Assembly: GCA_029881035.1 (NCBI GenBank)
Contig: JAOUNI010000026.1
Location: 1 to 35,470, forward strand
Source: Gammaproteobacteria bacterium
Lineage (GTDB): Bacteria; Pseudomonadota; Gammaproteobacteria; SZUA-229
Direction: 5' to 3'
DNA: 35,470 nt
Shown one piece after another: positions 17,569-24,915 of this stretch; the first letter of the stretch is position 1; each line of letters starts with the position of its first letter. The translations under genes and the position numbers were made by a program. The notes beneath the pieces were generated by a model, which had not been told where the DNA came from, did not search any database, and saw only the letters and a list, made by a program, of their open reading frames with translations.

Positions 17569-18612
17569 ATGATGAACACTGACTACACAAACCTACAGCA
17601 ACACGTGCAGAACAACTGCCATATTTCGGACGCCCGATATGCCGGCAATTATACGCTGTGCATCTATCTGCTGAAAATGCGTGAATATTACCGCTGGGAA
17701 AAAGCCTACACCTACAATCAGGCACTTTCTACCGACGAGGTTGGCGACTGGCTGACGCGGCGTGAAAATCTCTGGGACGAGATAGAAAACAATGATTATG
17801 CGCGTATTGAATTAGACAGCCGCCTTTACGACCCTTTTGACGCACAGACCATCAATACCAAGTTACTGCCACAAGGCCTGGTTTACAGCGCGGGTATCGG
17901 CCAGAAAGACAAACCACATTTCTTTCTGGCGCAGCTGGAACGTGAAGAAAACCATCATGGCTATCAGATTCTCGTGTCGGGCAAGGAATACGCCCGCGAT
18001 CTGACTTCACCGCCGGCGATGAGTCAGGGCAAAACCATCTTCATCCGGCGCGAATCATTCCAGCGCATGATCTGGGAAAAAATTGAAACCTGGCGCTGGA
18101 ACAAGCCAGAAAATGCTATGGCTGCAGCCATGCGTAGCTATGACTTTGAACATGAACTGGAAAACTCGCTGGAAGCCATGACTAACAATGAACTGGAATC
18201 CGCGATACTGCATGAAATCGGCGAGATTAAAGCCGGAGAGCAATTACAGGGCTGGGGTGAGATGATGCAGGACATCAGCTTTACTCCAGCGGAGATTATG
18301 GCACGTGCGGTGCGTGACCACCTGGCTGATGCCCTCTCCACCCTGCCCGCGCTGATCGAACAGAATAACCAGGCCTCTATCCATTTTTATTTTGGTAATT
18401 TGACCAATATGCGCAAACATATTTTTCCATCCTTACAGGCAGCCTACCAGCAGTGGCAGACCTCGAACGACATCAGCCCGCTAAAACAGGCCGTAAAAAA
18501 TAGCCTGGGTCACTGGCAAAACATTGCAACTCTAATGCTCAGCCTGCACAATCGGCATCAGGAAAAATGCAGCCTGCACATTGAAGCACTCATCAACGCC
18601 AACCACCTTTAA
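17569..18612 (+). CDS. Conserved protein of unknown function, first gene of the mod operon
   Basis: A 347-residue soluble protein starting at the ATG-ATG pair at 17569/17572 (MMNTDYTNLQQHVQNNCHISDARYAG). Extension further upstream overlaps the control region of the divergent gene and is rejected. Notable stretches are YTLCIYLLKMREYYRWEKAY (about 28-47), several short acidic helices, and IHFYFGNLTNMRKHIFPSL near the C-terminus. From memory it resembles a family that NCBI labels Sfum_1244, unverified and without known function. It is followed after 14 bp by the 2OG oxygenase gene, in an operon that ends with modABC. Nothing in the sequence shows a catalytic motif I can name. Confidence 0.7.
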   Translation: MMNTDYTNLQQHVQNNCHISDARYAGNYTLCIYLLKMREYYRWEKAYTYNQALSTDEVGDWLTRRENLWDEIENNDYARIELDSRLYDPFDAQTINTKLLPQGLVYSAGIGQKDKPHFFLAQLEREENHHGYQILVSGKEYARDLTSPPAMSQGKTIFIRRESFQRMIWEKIETWRWNKPENAMAAAMRSYDFEHELENSLEAMTNNELESAILHEIGEIKAGEQLQGWGEMMQDISFTPAEIMARAVRDHLADALSTLPALIEQNNQASIHFYFGNLTNMRKHIFPSLQAAYQQWQTSNDISPLKQAVKNSLGHWQNIATLMLSLHNRHQEKCSLHIEALINANHL

Positions 18613-18626
18613 ACTTAATAATCGTT

Positions 18627-19232
18627 ATGCAAACTGAAACTGGGAAAACCCCGCTTAAAACCATTCACGAAGTCAAAGCCGGCACTTTTATTTTCGAAAA
18701 GAAAGATGCACTACCCAAAGACGTGTGCGCAGAAATGATTCGCCGCTTCGAAGCCAGCGAAGACGAACAGTACGAAGGCCGCATCGGTCAAACCGCTGCC
18801 AAAGAAAACAATATCAAAAAAACCACCGATCTGGTCACCAGCGGCAAGGAGAAATGGAAAGACCTCGACCGCGAACTGTTTCGCTCACTCAGTATAGCGA
18901 TACAGGAATTTCGCGAGACCTTCCCTTTTTTCAAAGGCCCGTTCAAGGACATGGGCTACAACATGCAGCGTTATAAAGAAGGCGAGTTTTATCACTGGCA
19001 CATCGACAGCGGCAGCCACGAATTCAGCCAGCGCCAACTGGTCGCTCTCTGGTACCTCAACGATGTCGAAGGTCCTGGCGGTGAAACCGAATTTGCCTTG
19101 CAGAAATTAAAAGTCACCCCAGAGGCCGGTAAACTGGTTTTGTTTCCACCGTTCTGGACACATGAACATAGAGCAGTCACGGTTGAGAAAGGCGTTAAAT
19201 ACATCGCTACTACCTGGGTCGTGTTTGCATGA
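18627..19232 (+). CDS. 2-oxoglutarate/Fe(II) oxygenase, prolyl 4-hydroxylase-like
   Basis: A 201-residue cytoplasmic enzyme with a double-stranded beta-helix core. Iron ligands are H125 and D127 (YHWHIDSGS) and a distal histidine in FWTHEHRAV (H179 or H181). K191 in GVKYIATTW would hold the 2-oxoglutarate carboxylate. GPGGETEF precedes the distal strand, as in the prolyl 4-hydroxylase alpha-subunit group. Such enzymes hydroxylate proteins or small molecules using O2 and 2-oxoglutarate. It sits 14 bp after the unknown protein and 10 bp before the GNAT gene, so the substrate may be linked to those two. It is one of three separate 2OG oxygenases in this window. Confidence 0.85.
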   Translation: MQTETGKTPLKTIHEVKAGTFIFEKKDALPKDVCAEMIRRFEASEDEQYEGRIGQTAAKENNIKKTTDLVTSGKEKWKDLDRELFRSLSIAIQEFRETFPFFKGPFKDMGYNMQRYKEGEFYHWHIDSGSHEFSQRQLVALWYLNDVEGPGGETEFALQKLKVTPEAGKLVLFPPFWTHEHRAVTVEKGVKYIATTWVVFA

Positions 19233-19242
19233 TTTTTTGGCA

Positions 19243-19683
19243 ATGCCAATAACAATCAAACAACCCAAAACCGAAAAGGAATTTGACGCCTATTACGACT
19301 TACGCTGGCGGGTACTGCGCGAACCGTGGAATCAGCCACAAGGTTCTGAAAAAGACGAACTGGAAAATGACAGTTTCCATATTATGGTTTGCGGCGAAAA
19401 CAACAACGTGATTGGTGTTGGACGCTTGCACTTTAACAATAAAAAAGAAGCACAGATTCGCTATATGGCGGTTGATCCCGAATACACAAACAAAGGTTTT
19501 GGGAAATTAATTCTCGGAGCACTCGAAGAAAAGGCGGAACAGGAACAATGTGAAGTTATCGTGCTGGACGCACGTGAAAATGCGATTGGATTTTATGAAA
19601 AAAATAATTATAAATTACTGAAAAAAAATCATTTGTTATTTGGCACTATTCAACATTACAGAATGAGAAAAACAATCATATAA
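19243..19683 (+). CDS. GNAT-family N-acetyltransferase
   Basis: A 146-residue acetyltransferase. I start it at the ATG at 19243 (MPITIKQPKTEKEFDAYYDLRWRVLREP); reading further upstream in the same frame overlaps the 2OG oxygenase gene. The acetyl-CoA-binding motif A is IRYMAVDPEYTNKGFGKLIL, and motif B is VIVLDARENAIGFYEKNNYKLL. The short ElaA/YjcF-like N-terminus with LRWRVLREPW suggests a small-molecule or protein N-terminal acetylase. It lies 10 bp after the oxygenase and 5 bp before modA. The substrate is unknown. Confidence 0.87.
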   Translation: MPITIKQPKTEKEFDAYYDLRWRVLREPWNQPQGSEKDELENDSFHIMVCGENNNVIGVGRLHFNNKKEAQIRYMAVDPEYTNKGFGKLILGALEEKAEQEQCEVIVLDARENAIGFYEKNNYKLLKKNHLLFGTIQHYRMRKTII

Positions 19684-19688
19684 AAATC

Positions 19689-20444
19689 ATGGCCATAAAA
19701 CCTCATCTATACCTGCTCATGTCGGCGCTGTTTTTCTCCAGCCCACAAACACATGCTGACGATCTGAATATTGCGGTGGCGAGCAACTTCAGCCATGCCC
19801 TGCACTCGCTAGCTGAAGATTTTGAATCGAAGACCGGTCATCGGCTTCGCATTAGCAGCGCCTCGACCGGCAAGCTTTATACTCAAATCAACCACGGCGC
19901 ACCATTTGATATATTCCTGGCGGCTGACGAACACAGACCTGAGCGGCTGATTGCTGGAGGCAAGGCCAGCACAGAGTTTTCGCTAACCTACGCGATGGGC
20001 AAACTGGTGTTTATTTCGAATATCGCGGGAGAAAAAAACTGCTTTGATGTGCTCGATAGCACGGCATTAAAACGCCTCGCTATCGCCAATCCACAAACCG
20101 CGCCTTATGGCCTGGCTGCGCAGCAGACGCTGGAAAAATTGCAGCGCTGGCAAAGCACCAAAGCCAAGCTTGTCATGGGTGAAAATATTGCGCAGACGCT
20201 GCAGTTTGTTGCCACCGGTAATGCCAGTGCCGGGTTTGTCGCACAGTCCATGTTGCATCAAGGCAGTAAAATTAATCTCGCCTGCGAATGGCCAGTGCAT
20301 GCAGACATGCACGAAGCGATCAACCAAAAAATGCTAGTATTAGAGAGCGCGTCGAAGAAACCTGCGGCCAGAGCATTCTGGCAGTATATGCAAAGCGAAG
20401 ATGCCAGAACAATCATAAAAAATAGCGGCTATGATGTGCCGTAA
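19689..20444 (+). CDS. modA: Molybdate ABC transporter substrate-binding protein
   Basis: A 251-residue periplasmic binding protein. It has a signal peptide (LYLLMSALFFSSPQTHA, cleavage after A23), then DDLNIAVASNFSHALHSLAEDFE, the standard start of mature ModA. Other family marks are SSASTGKLYTQINHGAPFDIFLAADEHRPERL, the oxyanion-contact regions, and TAPYGLAAQQTLEKL. It binds molybdate or tungstate and delivers it to ModBC. modB follows after 35 bp. The choice of molybdate over another oxyanion rests on family resemblance and on modBC next door. Confidence 0.92.
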   Translation: MAIKPHLYLLMSALFFSSPQTHADDLNIAVASNFSHALHSLAEDFESKTGHRLRISSASTGKLYTQINHGAPFDIFLAADEHRPERLIAGGKASTEFSLTYAMGKLVFISNIAGEKNCFDVLDSTALKRLAIANPQTAPYGLAAQQTLEKLQRWQSTKAKLVMGENIAQTLQFVATGNASAGFVAQSMLHQGSKINLACEWPVHADMHEAINQKMLVLESASKKPAARAFWQYMQSEDARTIIKNSGYDVP

Positions 20445-20479
20445 ATAACAAAACGCACTGGATAATAAAAATCGAACTT

Positions 20480-21157
20480 ATGGATTTATTTCCCGGCTCT
20501 GGCCCTCTACTGCTGACTATCAAACTGGCGTCGATCACGACGCTGATTTTACTCATCATTGGCACACCGGTGGCATGGTGGCTGAGCAATACTCGCCTTA
20601 AAATTAAACCTTTGATAGAAACCATTGTCGCCTTGCCCATCGTACTACCGCCGACGGTGATGGGCTTTTATCTGCTGATTTTATTAAGCCCGCAAAGCGC
20701 TATTGGCAGCTGGTGGTTTAAACTCACCGGCGAAACGCTCACTTTCAATTTCACTGGGCTGGTTATTGCCTCGGTGTTATATAGTTTTCCTTTTGTCGTG
20801 CAGCCGCTGCAAAGTGCTTTCGAAAGCGTAGGTCGCGATTTAATGGAAGCCGCGTACACGCTAGGCGCCAAACCTCTAGATGCTTTTTTCAGTATTGCCA
20901 TGCCGCTAGCGAAACGTGGTTTTCTCACCGCAAGTGTACTGGGATTTGCGCACACGCTGGGCGAGTTCGGTGTGGTGTTGATGGTTGGTGGCAACATACC
21001 GGGAGAAACCCGCGTCATCTCCATCGCCATATACGATCACGTTGAAATGCTCGAATACACTCAAGCGCATATGCTCTCAGCTATGCTGTTAGGCTTTGCT
21101 TTTCTGGCCATGTTACTGATGTACACGGTTAACCATCAACAGGCGCGGCACTCATGA
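20480..21157 (+). CDS. modB: Molybdate ABC transporter permease
   Basis: A 225-residue inner-membrane permease with about five transmembrane segments, starting at LLLTIKLASITTLILLIIGTPVAWWL. The cytoplasmic EAA loop that docks on the ATPase is present (EAAYTLGAKPLDAFFSIAMPLAKRG), as is the LGEFGVVLMVGGNIPGETRV segment characteristic of ModB. The last 4 bp overlap the modC start (ATGA). It forms the molybdate channel with ModC. Confidence 0.95.
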   Translation: MDLFPGSGPLLLTIKLASITTLILLIIGTPVAWWLSNTRLKIKPLIETIVALPIVLPPTVMGFYLLILLSPQSAIGSWWFKLTGETLTFNFTGLVIASVLYSFPFVVQPLQSAFESVGRDLMEAAYTLGAKPLDAFFSIAMPLAKRGFLTASVLGFAHTLGEFGVVLMVGGNIPGETRVISIAIYDHVEMLEYTQAHMLSAMLLGFAFLAMLLMYTVNHQQARHS

Positions 21158-22233
21158 ACAAGGCCGGTCACTGCGCCATCAAATTGCAGCGTAAAGCATT
21201 TGCTATCGATGTCGAATTCGATATTCCATCCCGAGGTGTACTGGGTATTTTTGGTCATTCCGGCTCGGGTAAAACTACCCTGCTCCGATGTCTTGCCGGG
21301 CTGGAAAAAGATGTTCAAGGTCAGATTGAATTCAACTCGCAAACCTGGCTGAGCCAGTCACAAAACTTATCCAGCCAGAGCCGAAACATTGGTTATATTT
21401 TTCAGGAAGATCGATTGTTCCCACATTTAAACGTGCGACAAAATCTTGACTACGGCAGCACACGAAATACAGCGAACAACTCTGCCCCGCTGGATCGTGA
21501 ACATCTGTTCAAACTGCTCAACATCGGACATCTACTCGACAGAAAACCGCGACAACTTTCTGGTGGTGAAAAACAACGCGTTGCCATTGGCCGTGCCCTA
21601 CTGAAAAATCCGCAGATCATGCTGCTCGACGAACCACTGGCTTCACTGGATAAAAAACGTAAACAGGAAATTTTACCTTTCCTCAGCCGCCTGCACCGTG
21701 AACTCAGCATCCCCATGCTCTACGTCAGCCACAGCATGGAAGAGGTTTCACTACTGTGCGATCACATCATCGTTATGGAACAGGGTCGAATTCAGTTCAA
21801 CGGTCGTTTGCACGAGGCACTGGTCTCACCCGAATCACCATTAACAAAAGCAGATGATGCCGCGGCTGTGCTCGATGGTATTGTCACCAAACAGGAAAAA
21901 GAATTTCAGCTTTCAACCATACAAACGGCTAACGGCAACAATATAGTAGTCCCGGGTGATACAGAAGTTGGCCAGCCAGTACGTGTACGCATTCAGTCAA
22001 GCAATATTAGCCTGTGTAAAACAGCCGTGACCAATAGCAGTATTCTCAATATTATCGAAGGCACTATCTCGGCCATTGTTGATAAAAGTGGGTCACATGT
22101 TCTATTACAGATCAACAGCCGAAATGACTTGCTGTTAGCCCGAATCACAAAAAAATCGTATCAACAATTAGAACTCAGTATTGACCAGACAATATTTATG
22201 CAGATAAAAGCGGTTGCAATTCACGGCGCTTAA
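21154..22233 (+). CDS. modC: Molybdate ABC transporter ATP-binding protein
   Basis: A 359-residue ATPase with Walker A GHSGSGKTT (34-42), Q-loop FQE (83-85), signature LSGGEKQR (135-142), Walker B IMLLDE (155-160) and H-loop H193 (YVSHSMEEV). The C-terminal region (about 285-355) is a Mop/TOBE domain (NIIEGTISAIVDKSGSHVLLQI), which binds molybdate and gates the transporter in ModC proteins. It overlaps modB by 4 bp and ends the six-gene operon. No convincing terminator follows before the convergent gene. Confidence 0.95.
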   Translation: MNKAGHCAIKLQRKAFAIDVEFDIPSRGVLGIFGHSGSGKTTLLRCLAGLEKDVQGQIEFNSQTWLSQSQNLSSQSRNIGYIFQEDRLFPHLNVRQNLDYGSTRNTANNSAPLDREHLFKLLNIGHLLDRKPRQLSGGEKQRVAIGRALLKNPQIMLLDEPLASLDKKRKQEILPFLSRLHRELSIPMLYVSHSMEEVSLLCDHIIVMEQGRIQFNGRLHEALVSPESPLTKADDAAAVLDGIVTKQEKEFQLSTIQTANGNNIVVPGDTEVGQPVRVRIQSSNISLCKTAVTNSSILNIIEGTISAIVDKSGSHVLLQINSRNDLLLARITKKSYQQLELSIDQTIFMQIKAVAIHGA

Positions 22234-22271
22234 AATACTGTGATCTTGTATTTGAAAATCAGTACCACTAA

Positions 22272-22631
22272 CTAAAAGATCGGCCCTAGCGGTTTGTTAT
22301 TAGTTTCAGCCCCTATAATGATATCGGTTTCATTCATGTCACCAGTAATATCGATATTCACGCCACGCACTCCGGGCATCGTTTTCAATATATAAGCGGC
22401 CATCAACATCAGTAACTTTTCATTATCAACCTCAATGGCAGTAAGTATTTTATCTGCCGCAATCTGACAACGCTGCTCAGCATTAGGATAATCAACCCAG
22501 TCACGGCTCATTTGCCAGCCTTTATCCATATCTGCATTCATCTGATCAAAGAAATCGGAGGCTTCTGTTAAAATTTCTTCCGGTACATCAAAAGCATTAG
22601 TGCGGCCATCAACGATGATATTAAGTTTCAT
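22272..22631 (-). CDS. Small hypothetical protein
   Basis: A 119-residue soluble protein from the ATG at 22631 (MKLNIIVDGRTNAFDVPEEIL). Reading further upstream overlaps the divergent oxygenase gene and is rejected. It has a beta-strand start, a long helical middle (EASDFFDQMNADMDKGWQMSRDWVDYP and AEQRCQIAADKILTAIEVDNEKLLMLMAAYIL) and a C-terminal strand region (GVRGVNIDITGDMNETDIII). I do not recognise the family. The 64-bp gap to the divergent PiuC-type gene contains ATTATAC, usable as a -10 element on either strand. Confidence 0.75.
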   Translation of the reverse strand: MKLNIIVDGRTNAFDVPEEILTEASDFFDQMNADMDKGWQMSRDWVDYPNAEQRCQIAADKILTAIEVDNEKLLMLMAAYILKTMPGVRGVNIDITGDMNETDIIIGAETNNKPLGPIF

Positions 22632-22695
22632 ACGGCTAAATCCTGTGTAATTCCTGCTAACATTGGCCAAATTATACTTCAACTGAGATAAACAA

Positions 22696-23370
22696 ATGCT
22701 ACTCACTTTACCGGGTGTTTTAAACAAAGAAGAACTGGCTGTAGTACACGATCTACTCTCGCGTGGAAATTTTATCGATGGCAAACTCAGTGCAGGTGAA
22801 GAAGCAATTCGCGTTAAAAACAACCAGGAATTAAACGCCAGCGATCAGGTCATCCAGCCCCTGAACAATCTGGTTATGGGTAAACTGATCAAGCATCCAA
22901 CTTACCTCGCCGCCGCGTTCCCCCTCAAGATTGCCGCACCCTTTTACGCCAAGTATGGCAAGGGTATGACTTATGGCAACCACGTTGATGACCCGATCAT
23001 GGGGCCAGTGGGACAGCGCTATCGCACTGACTTGTCGATTACCGTGTTTCTAAATGAACCAGAAGATTACGAAGGTGGTGAACTGGTAATACAAACACCA
23101 TTTGGTGAACAGAAAGCCAAACTCGAAGCCGGCAGTGCCATTATGTATCCCTCTGGTAGCACACACCGCGTGGCTGAAGTCACCAGTGGTGAGCGCATTG
23201 TTGCCGTCACCTGGCTACAGAGCATGGTTAAAGATCCAGCTAAGCGCGAGCTACTTTATAAATTATCGCAGGCTCGTGATATTTTAATCGACAAATCAAA
23301 CGCCAACGAAGAAACGGAACTGGTAAGCAATAGTTACATTAATCTGGTTCGAATGTGGTCTGACACTTAA
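22696..23370 (+). CDS. Fe(II)/2OG hydroxylase of the PiuC/YbiX (PKHD-type) family
   Basis: A 224-residue enzyme beginning MLLTLPGVLNKEELAVVHDLL. Iron ligands are H96 and D98 (NHVDDPIM) and H157 (PSGSTHRV), with R167 (GERIVAVTW) for the 2-oxoglutarate carboxylate. The C-terminal DPAKRELLYKLSQARDIL segment is typical of this family, so length and layout match. E. coli YbiX and Pseudomonas PiuC are associated with iron uptake genes, but no iron receptor lies here. It is followed by a bidirectional terminator. Biological substrate unknown. Confidence 0.92.
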   Translation: MLLTLPGVLNKEELAVVHDLLSRGNFIDGKLSAGEEAIRVKNNQELNASDQVIQPLNNLVMGKLIKHPTYLAAAFPLKIAAPFYAKYGKGMTYGNHVDDPIMGPVGQRYRTDLSITVFLNEPEDYEGGELVIQTPFGEQKAKLEAGSAIMYPSGSTHRVAEVTSGERIVAVTWLQSMVKDPAKRELLYKLSQARDILIDKSNANEETELVSNSYINLVRMWSDT

Positions 23371-23378
23371 ACAGGCAC

Positions 23379-23420
23379 AAAAAAAACCGCACCACGCTTA
23401 AAGCATGATGCGGTTTTTTT
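23379..23420. terminator. Bidirectional Rho-independent terminator
   Basis: AAAAAAAACCGCA (23379-23391) pairs with TGCGGTTTTTTT (23409-23420) around a central stem-loop (GCTTAAAGC). With an A-run on one side and a T-run on the other it can end both the plus-strand oxygenase gene (stop at 23370) and the minus-strand cluster that ends at 23457. Confidence 0.88.
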
Positions 23421-23456
23421 ACTCTACAGCCGAAGAAAAACTTCAGCTACAGGATT

Positions 23457-23660
23457 CTAGCGTTCTGAACCCGCTTCTTTATGAGCAAGATCAACCACTT
23501 CCATAGCCAGATCTCTGTATTTTTGACGGTAACCGTCTAATTCAGAACCAGCTTCAGGAGTGAAGTATTCTTCCTGTCTTACACCGCTAGCACGCTCTTT
23601 TTCCATAAATTTCTTCTGCATTGCCAGCATTTCTTTAATTTTATCTGTTTTTGCGCTCAT
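23457..23660 (-). CDS. Small hypothetical protein, last gene of the Cas6-like/DsrC-like cluster
   Basis: A 67-residue, charged, helical protein (MSAKTDKIKEMLAMQKKFMEKE at the start, DLAHKEAGSER at the end). I take the ATG at 23660, preceded by AAAGG about 9 nt upstream; a TTG at 23687 would add nine residues and lacks a ribosome-binding site. Residues 6-26 would make an amphipathic or coiled-coil helix rich in Met and Lys, and the second half (about 42-65) another helix. There is no cysteine. It follows the DsrC paralogue gene by 105 bp and may have its own promoter in that gap. I do not recognise the family. Confidence 0.7.
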   Translation of the reverse strand: MSAKTDKIKEMLAMQKKFMEKERASGVRQEEYFTPEAGSELDGYRQKYRDLAMEVVDLAHKEAGSER

Positions 23661-23715
23661 AACTTTATACCTTTGTTGAACAGCCAACTAATATCAGCCT
23701 TCTTGTCGTGGCCGA

Positions 23716-23760
23716 ATTCTAGCATTGACCAGAAAACAACCCCTATACCCCATATGGGTA
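23716..23760 (-). promoter_or_regulatory. Possible extended -10 promoter and TACCC-dyad upstream of the 67-residue protein
   Basis: On the minus strand the gap contains TGCTAGAAT (plus 23716-23724), an extended -10 with no good -35. About 20-45 bp upstream is TACCC-CATAT-GGGTA (plus 23746-23760), next to a second CCCCTATA box. A promoter lacking a -35 but with a dyad near -44 would suit an activator-dependent gene. Confidence 0.4.
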
Positions 23761-23765
23761 AGAAA

Positions 23766-24086
23766 TTAATAACCACCTTTACGGGTGCTCTGTGGACACC
23801 CACCGATTTTCAGGCCCTGTTTTGAAGGCATACCGGGGAACATTTCGTACATTTCTTTGGAAGTTACTTTACGATTCCATTTCTTGCTCATGGCTTTCAG
23901 AATGCCACGCTCGTTAGGCTCATCACCGGCCAAAGTTTCTTCGCGGACATAATTAACAACGTCCCATTGATCCTGAGTTGGCTCGATGCCTTCTTCAGCG
24001 AACAACTCTTTAGCTATCTCTTCATTCCAGTCGTTTGCATTGACCAGGTAGCCATTTTCTGTTCTTTCAATTGATTCAAGTGCCAT
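23766..24086 (-). CDS. DsrC/TusE-family paralogue lacking the functional cysteines
   Basis: A 106-residue protein clearly homologous to the 110-residue DsrC encoded at 30126: GYLVNANDWNEEIAKELFAEEGIEPTQDQWDVVNYVRE matches DsrC's N-terminal domain, and KAMSKKWNRKVTSKEMYEMFPGMPSKQ matches its C-terminal part. DsrC needs Cys98 and penultimate Cys109 to carry sulfur as a trisulfide. Here those positions are Leu92 and Lys103; the only cysteine, Cys97, falls where DsrC has a leucine, and the tail is TRKGGY. It therefore cannot do DsrC chemistry in the usual way. Cysteine-free DsrC relatives have been described as RspA and proposed to be regulatory. AAGGTGAG precedes its ATG, and a TATCCCTTT box lies about 95 bp upstream. 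Confidence 0.9.
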   Translation of the reverse strand: MALESIERTENGYLVNANDWNEEIAKELFAEEGIEPTQDQWDVVNYVREETLAGDEPNERGILKAMSKKWNRKVTSKEMYEMFPGMPSKQGLKIGGCPQSTRKGGY

Positions 24087-24178
24087 AATATTCTCACCTT
24101 TTATCTATTCTTTATATGAAATGCCTAAAAATTGAAGGCCGAATGTTAAAGCAGATAAAATCAAGTTTCCACCTGCTC

Positions 24179-24188
24179 AAAAGGGATA
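24179..24188 (-). promoter_or_regulatory. TATCCCTTTT box upstream of the DsrC paralogue
   Basis: On the minus strand, within the 118-bp gap after the Cas6-like gene, TATCCCTTTT shares nine bases with the dsrA-upstream box (26304) and the box before the 64-residue protein gene (16468). The GGG half of the dyad is missing here, so this is the weakest of the three. Confidence 0.3.
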
Positions 24189-24204
24189 TCTATTTCGACC
24201 CGGT

Positions 24205-24906
24205 CTAGGTTCCTGAAAAATGAGATTTATCTTCAGTTTCACCAACCGCTTTTATGCCTTTATGAGGCATAAAAATACCACAACCCAAATGCCGATGTTC
24301 GCCGATACCCTGCTCCTGCAAGGCAATGGATGCCTGTTTATCCATATCGGCGACCATGACACTACGTGTTTCAATTTTTTTATCCGGGGTATGGATAATA
24401 TGACCGATACCACACAACATTTTTCTCAGTTTTATATCCCGTTTGGCCAGCTCTTCAACCACCCACTCCATAAAACCATCTTCATCCATACCCTCAGGAA
24501 CGGCCACATAACGTGAAAATAGTGTACCCAGAGGGCTTAATGGTTTTTCTGTAACGGCACCAATCTCCAGCTCATAACCGGCAATATCTATTTTTTGACC
24601 CGTCAGCGCCATCATCTCTTCGACCCGGGTTTTAGGCACTCGCAGATTCATCCGTGTGCGTTGCGACAAATGCATCAACTCGCCATCAGGTGGACGCTCC
24701 CAGCCATTGCCCGAGGTCGCCCCGTGTATTTGATGAATACCCACTTCTGGCTCTTCTCTCAGCCAGGGCAAGATTTCGTACAGCGCCTGAGTCAATTCCC
24801 AGGCATGCATGGTTGGTAACTGTTTGCATTTAATTTTGAATGACAGATCAACTGTATTATCGACCTGCACAAATTCAGTTTTTTTATCGTCGTCTTCCCA
24901 GATCAT
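24205..24906 (-). CDS. Cas6/Cmx6-like CRISPR RNA endonuclease-family protein, solitary
   Basis: A 233-residue protein that resembles, over most of its length, the Cas6/Cmx6 family of the I-MYXAN CRISPR subtype. The shared pattern includes VDLSFKIKCKQLP at 19-31, a histidine (H34) in the LPxxH-aromatic motif, VGIHQIHG (55-62), RTRMNLRVP (83-91), ALTGQKIDIAGYELEIG (100-116), KPLSPLGTLFSRYV (121-134) and the C-terminal glycine-rich loop IALQEQGIGEHRHLGCGIFMP (194-214). Cas6 proteins are RAMP-fold enzymes that cut CRISPR transcripts at repeat hairpins; H34 could be the catalytic base. There is no CRISPR array or other cas gene in the window, and its neighbours concern sulfur oxidation, so a non-CRISPR RNA target is likely. 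Starts 9 bp after the 63-residue gene. Confidence 0.75.
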   Translation of the reverse strand: MIWEDDDKKTEFVQVDNTVDLSFKIKCKQLPTMHAWELTQALYEILPWLREEPEVGIHQIHGATSGNGWERPPDGELMHLSQRTRMNLRVPKTRVEEMMALTGQKIDIAGYELEIGAVTEKPLSPLGTLFSRYVAVPEGMDEDGFMEWVVEELAKRDIKLRKMLCGIGHIIHTPDKKIETRSVMVADMDKQASIALQEQGIGEHRHLGCGIFMPHKGIKAVGETEDKSHFSGT

Positions 24907-24915
24907 TGTAAAACC

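Noticed and set aside
23766-24086. DsrC paralogue as a pseudogene
   Set aside because: The frame is intact, a good ribosome-binding site is present, and both halves of the fold are well conserved; only the functional cysteines differ.
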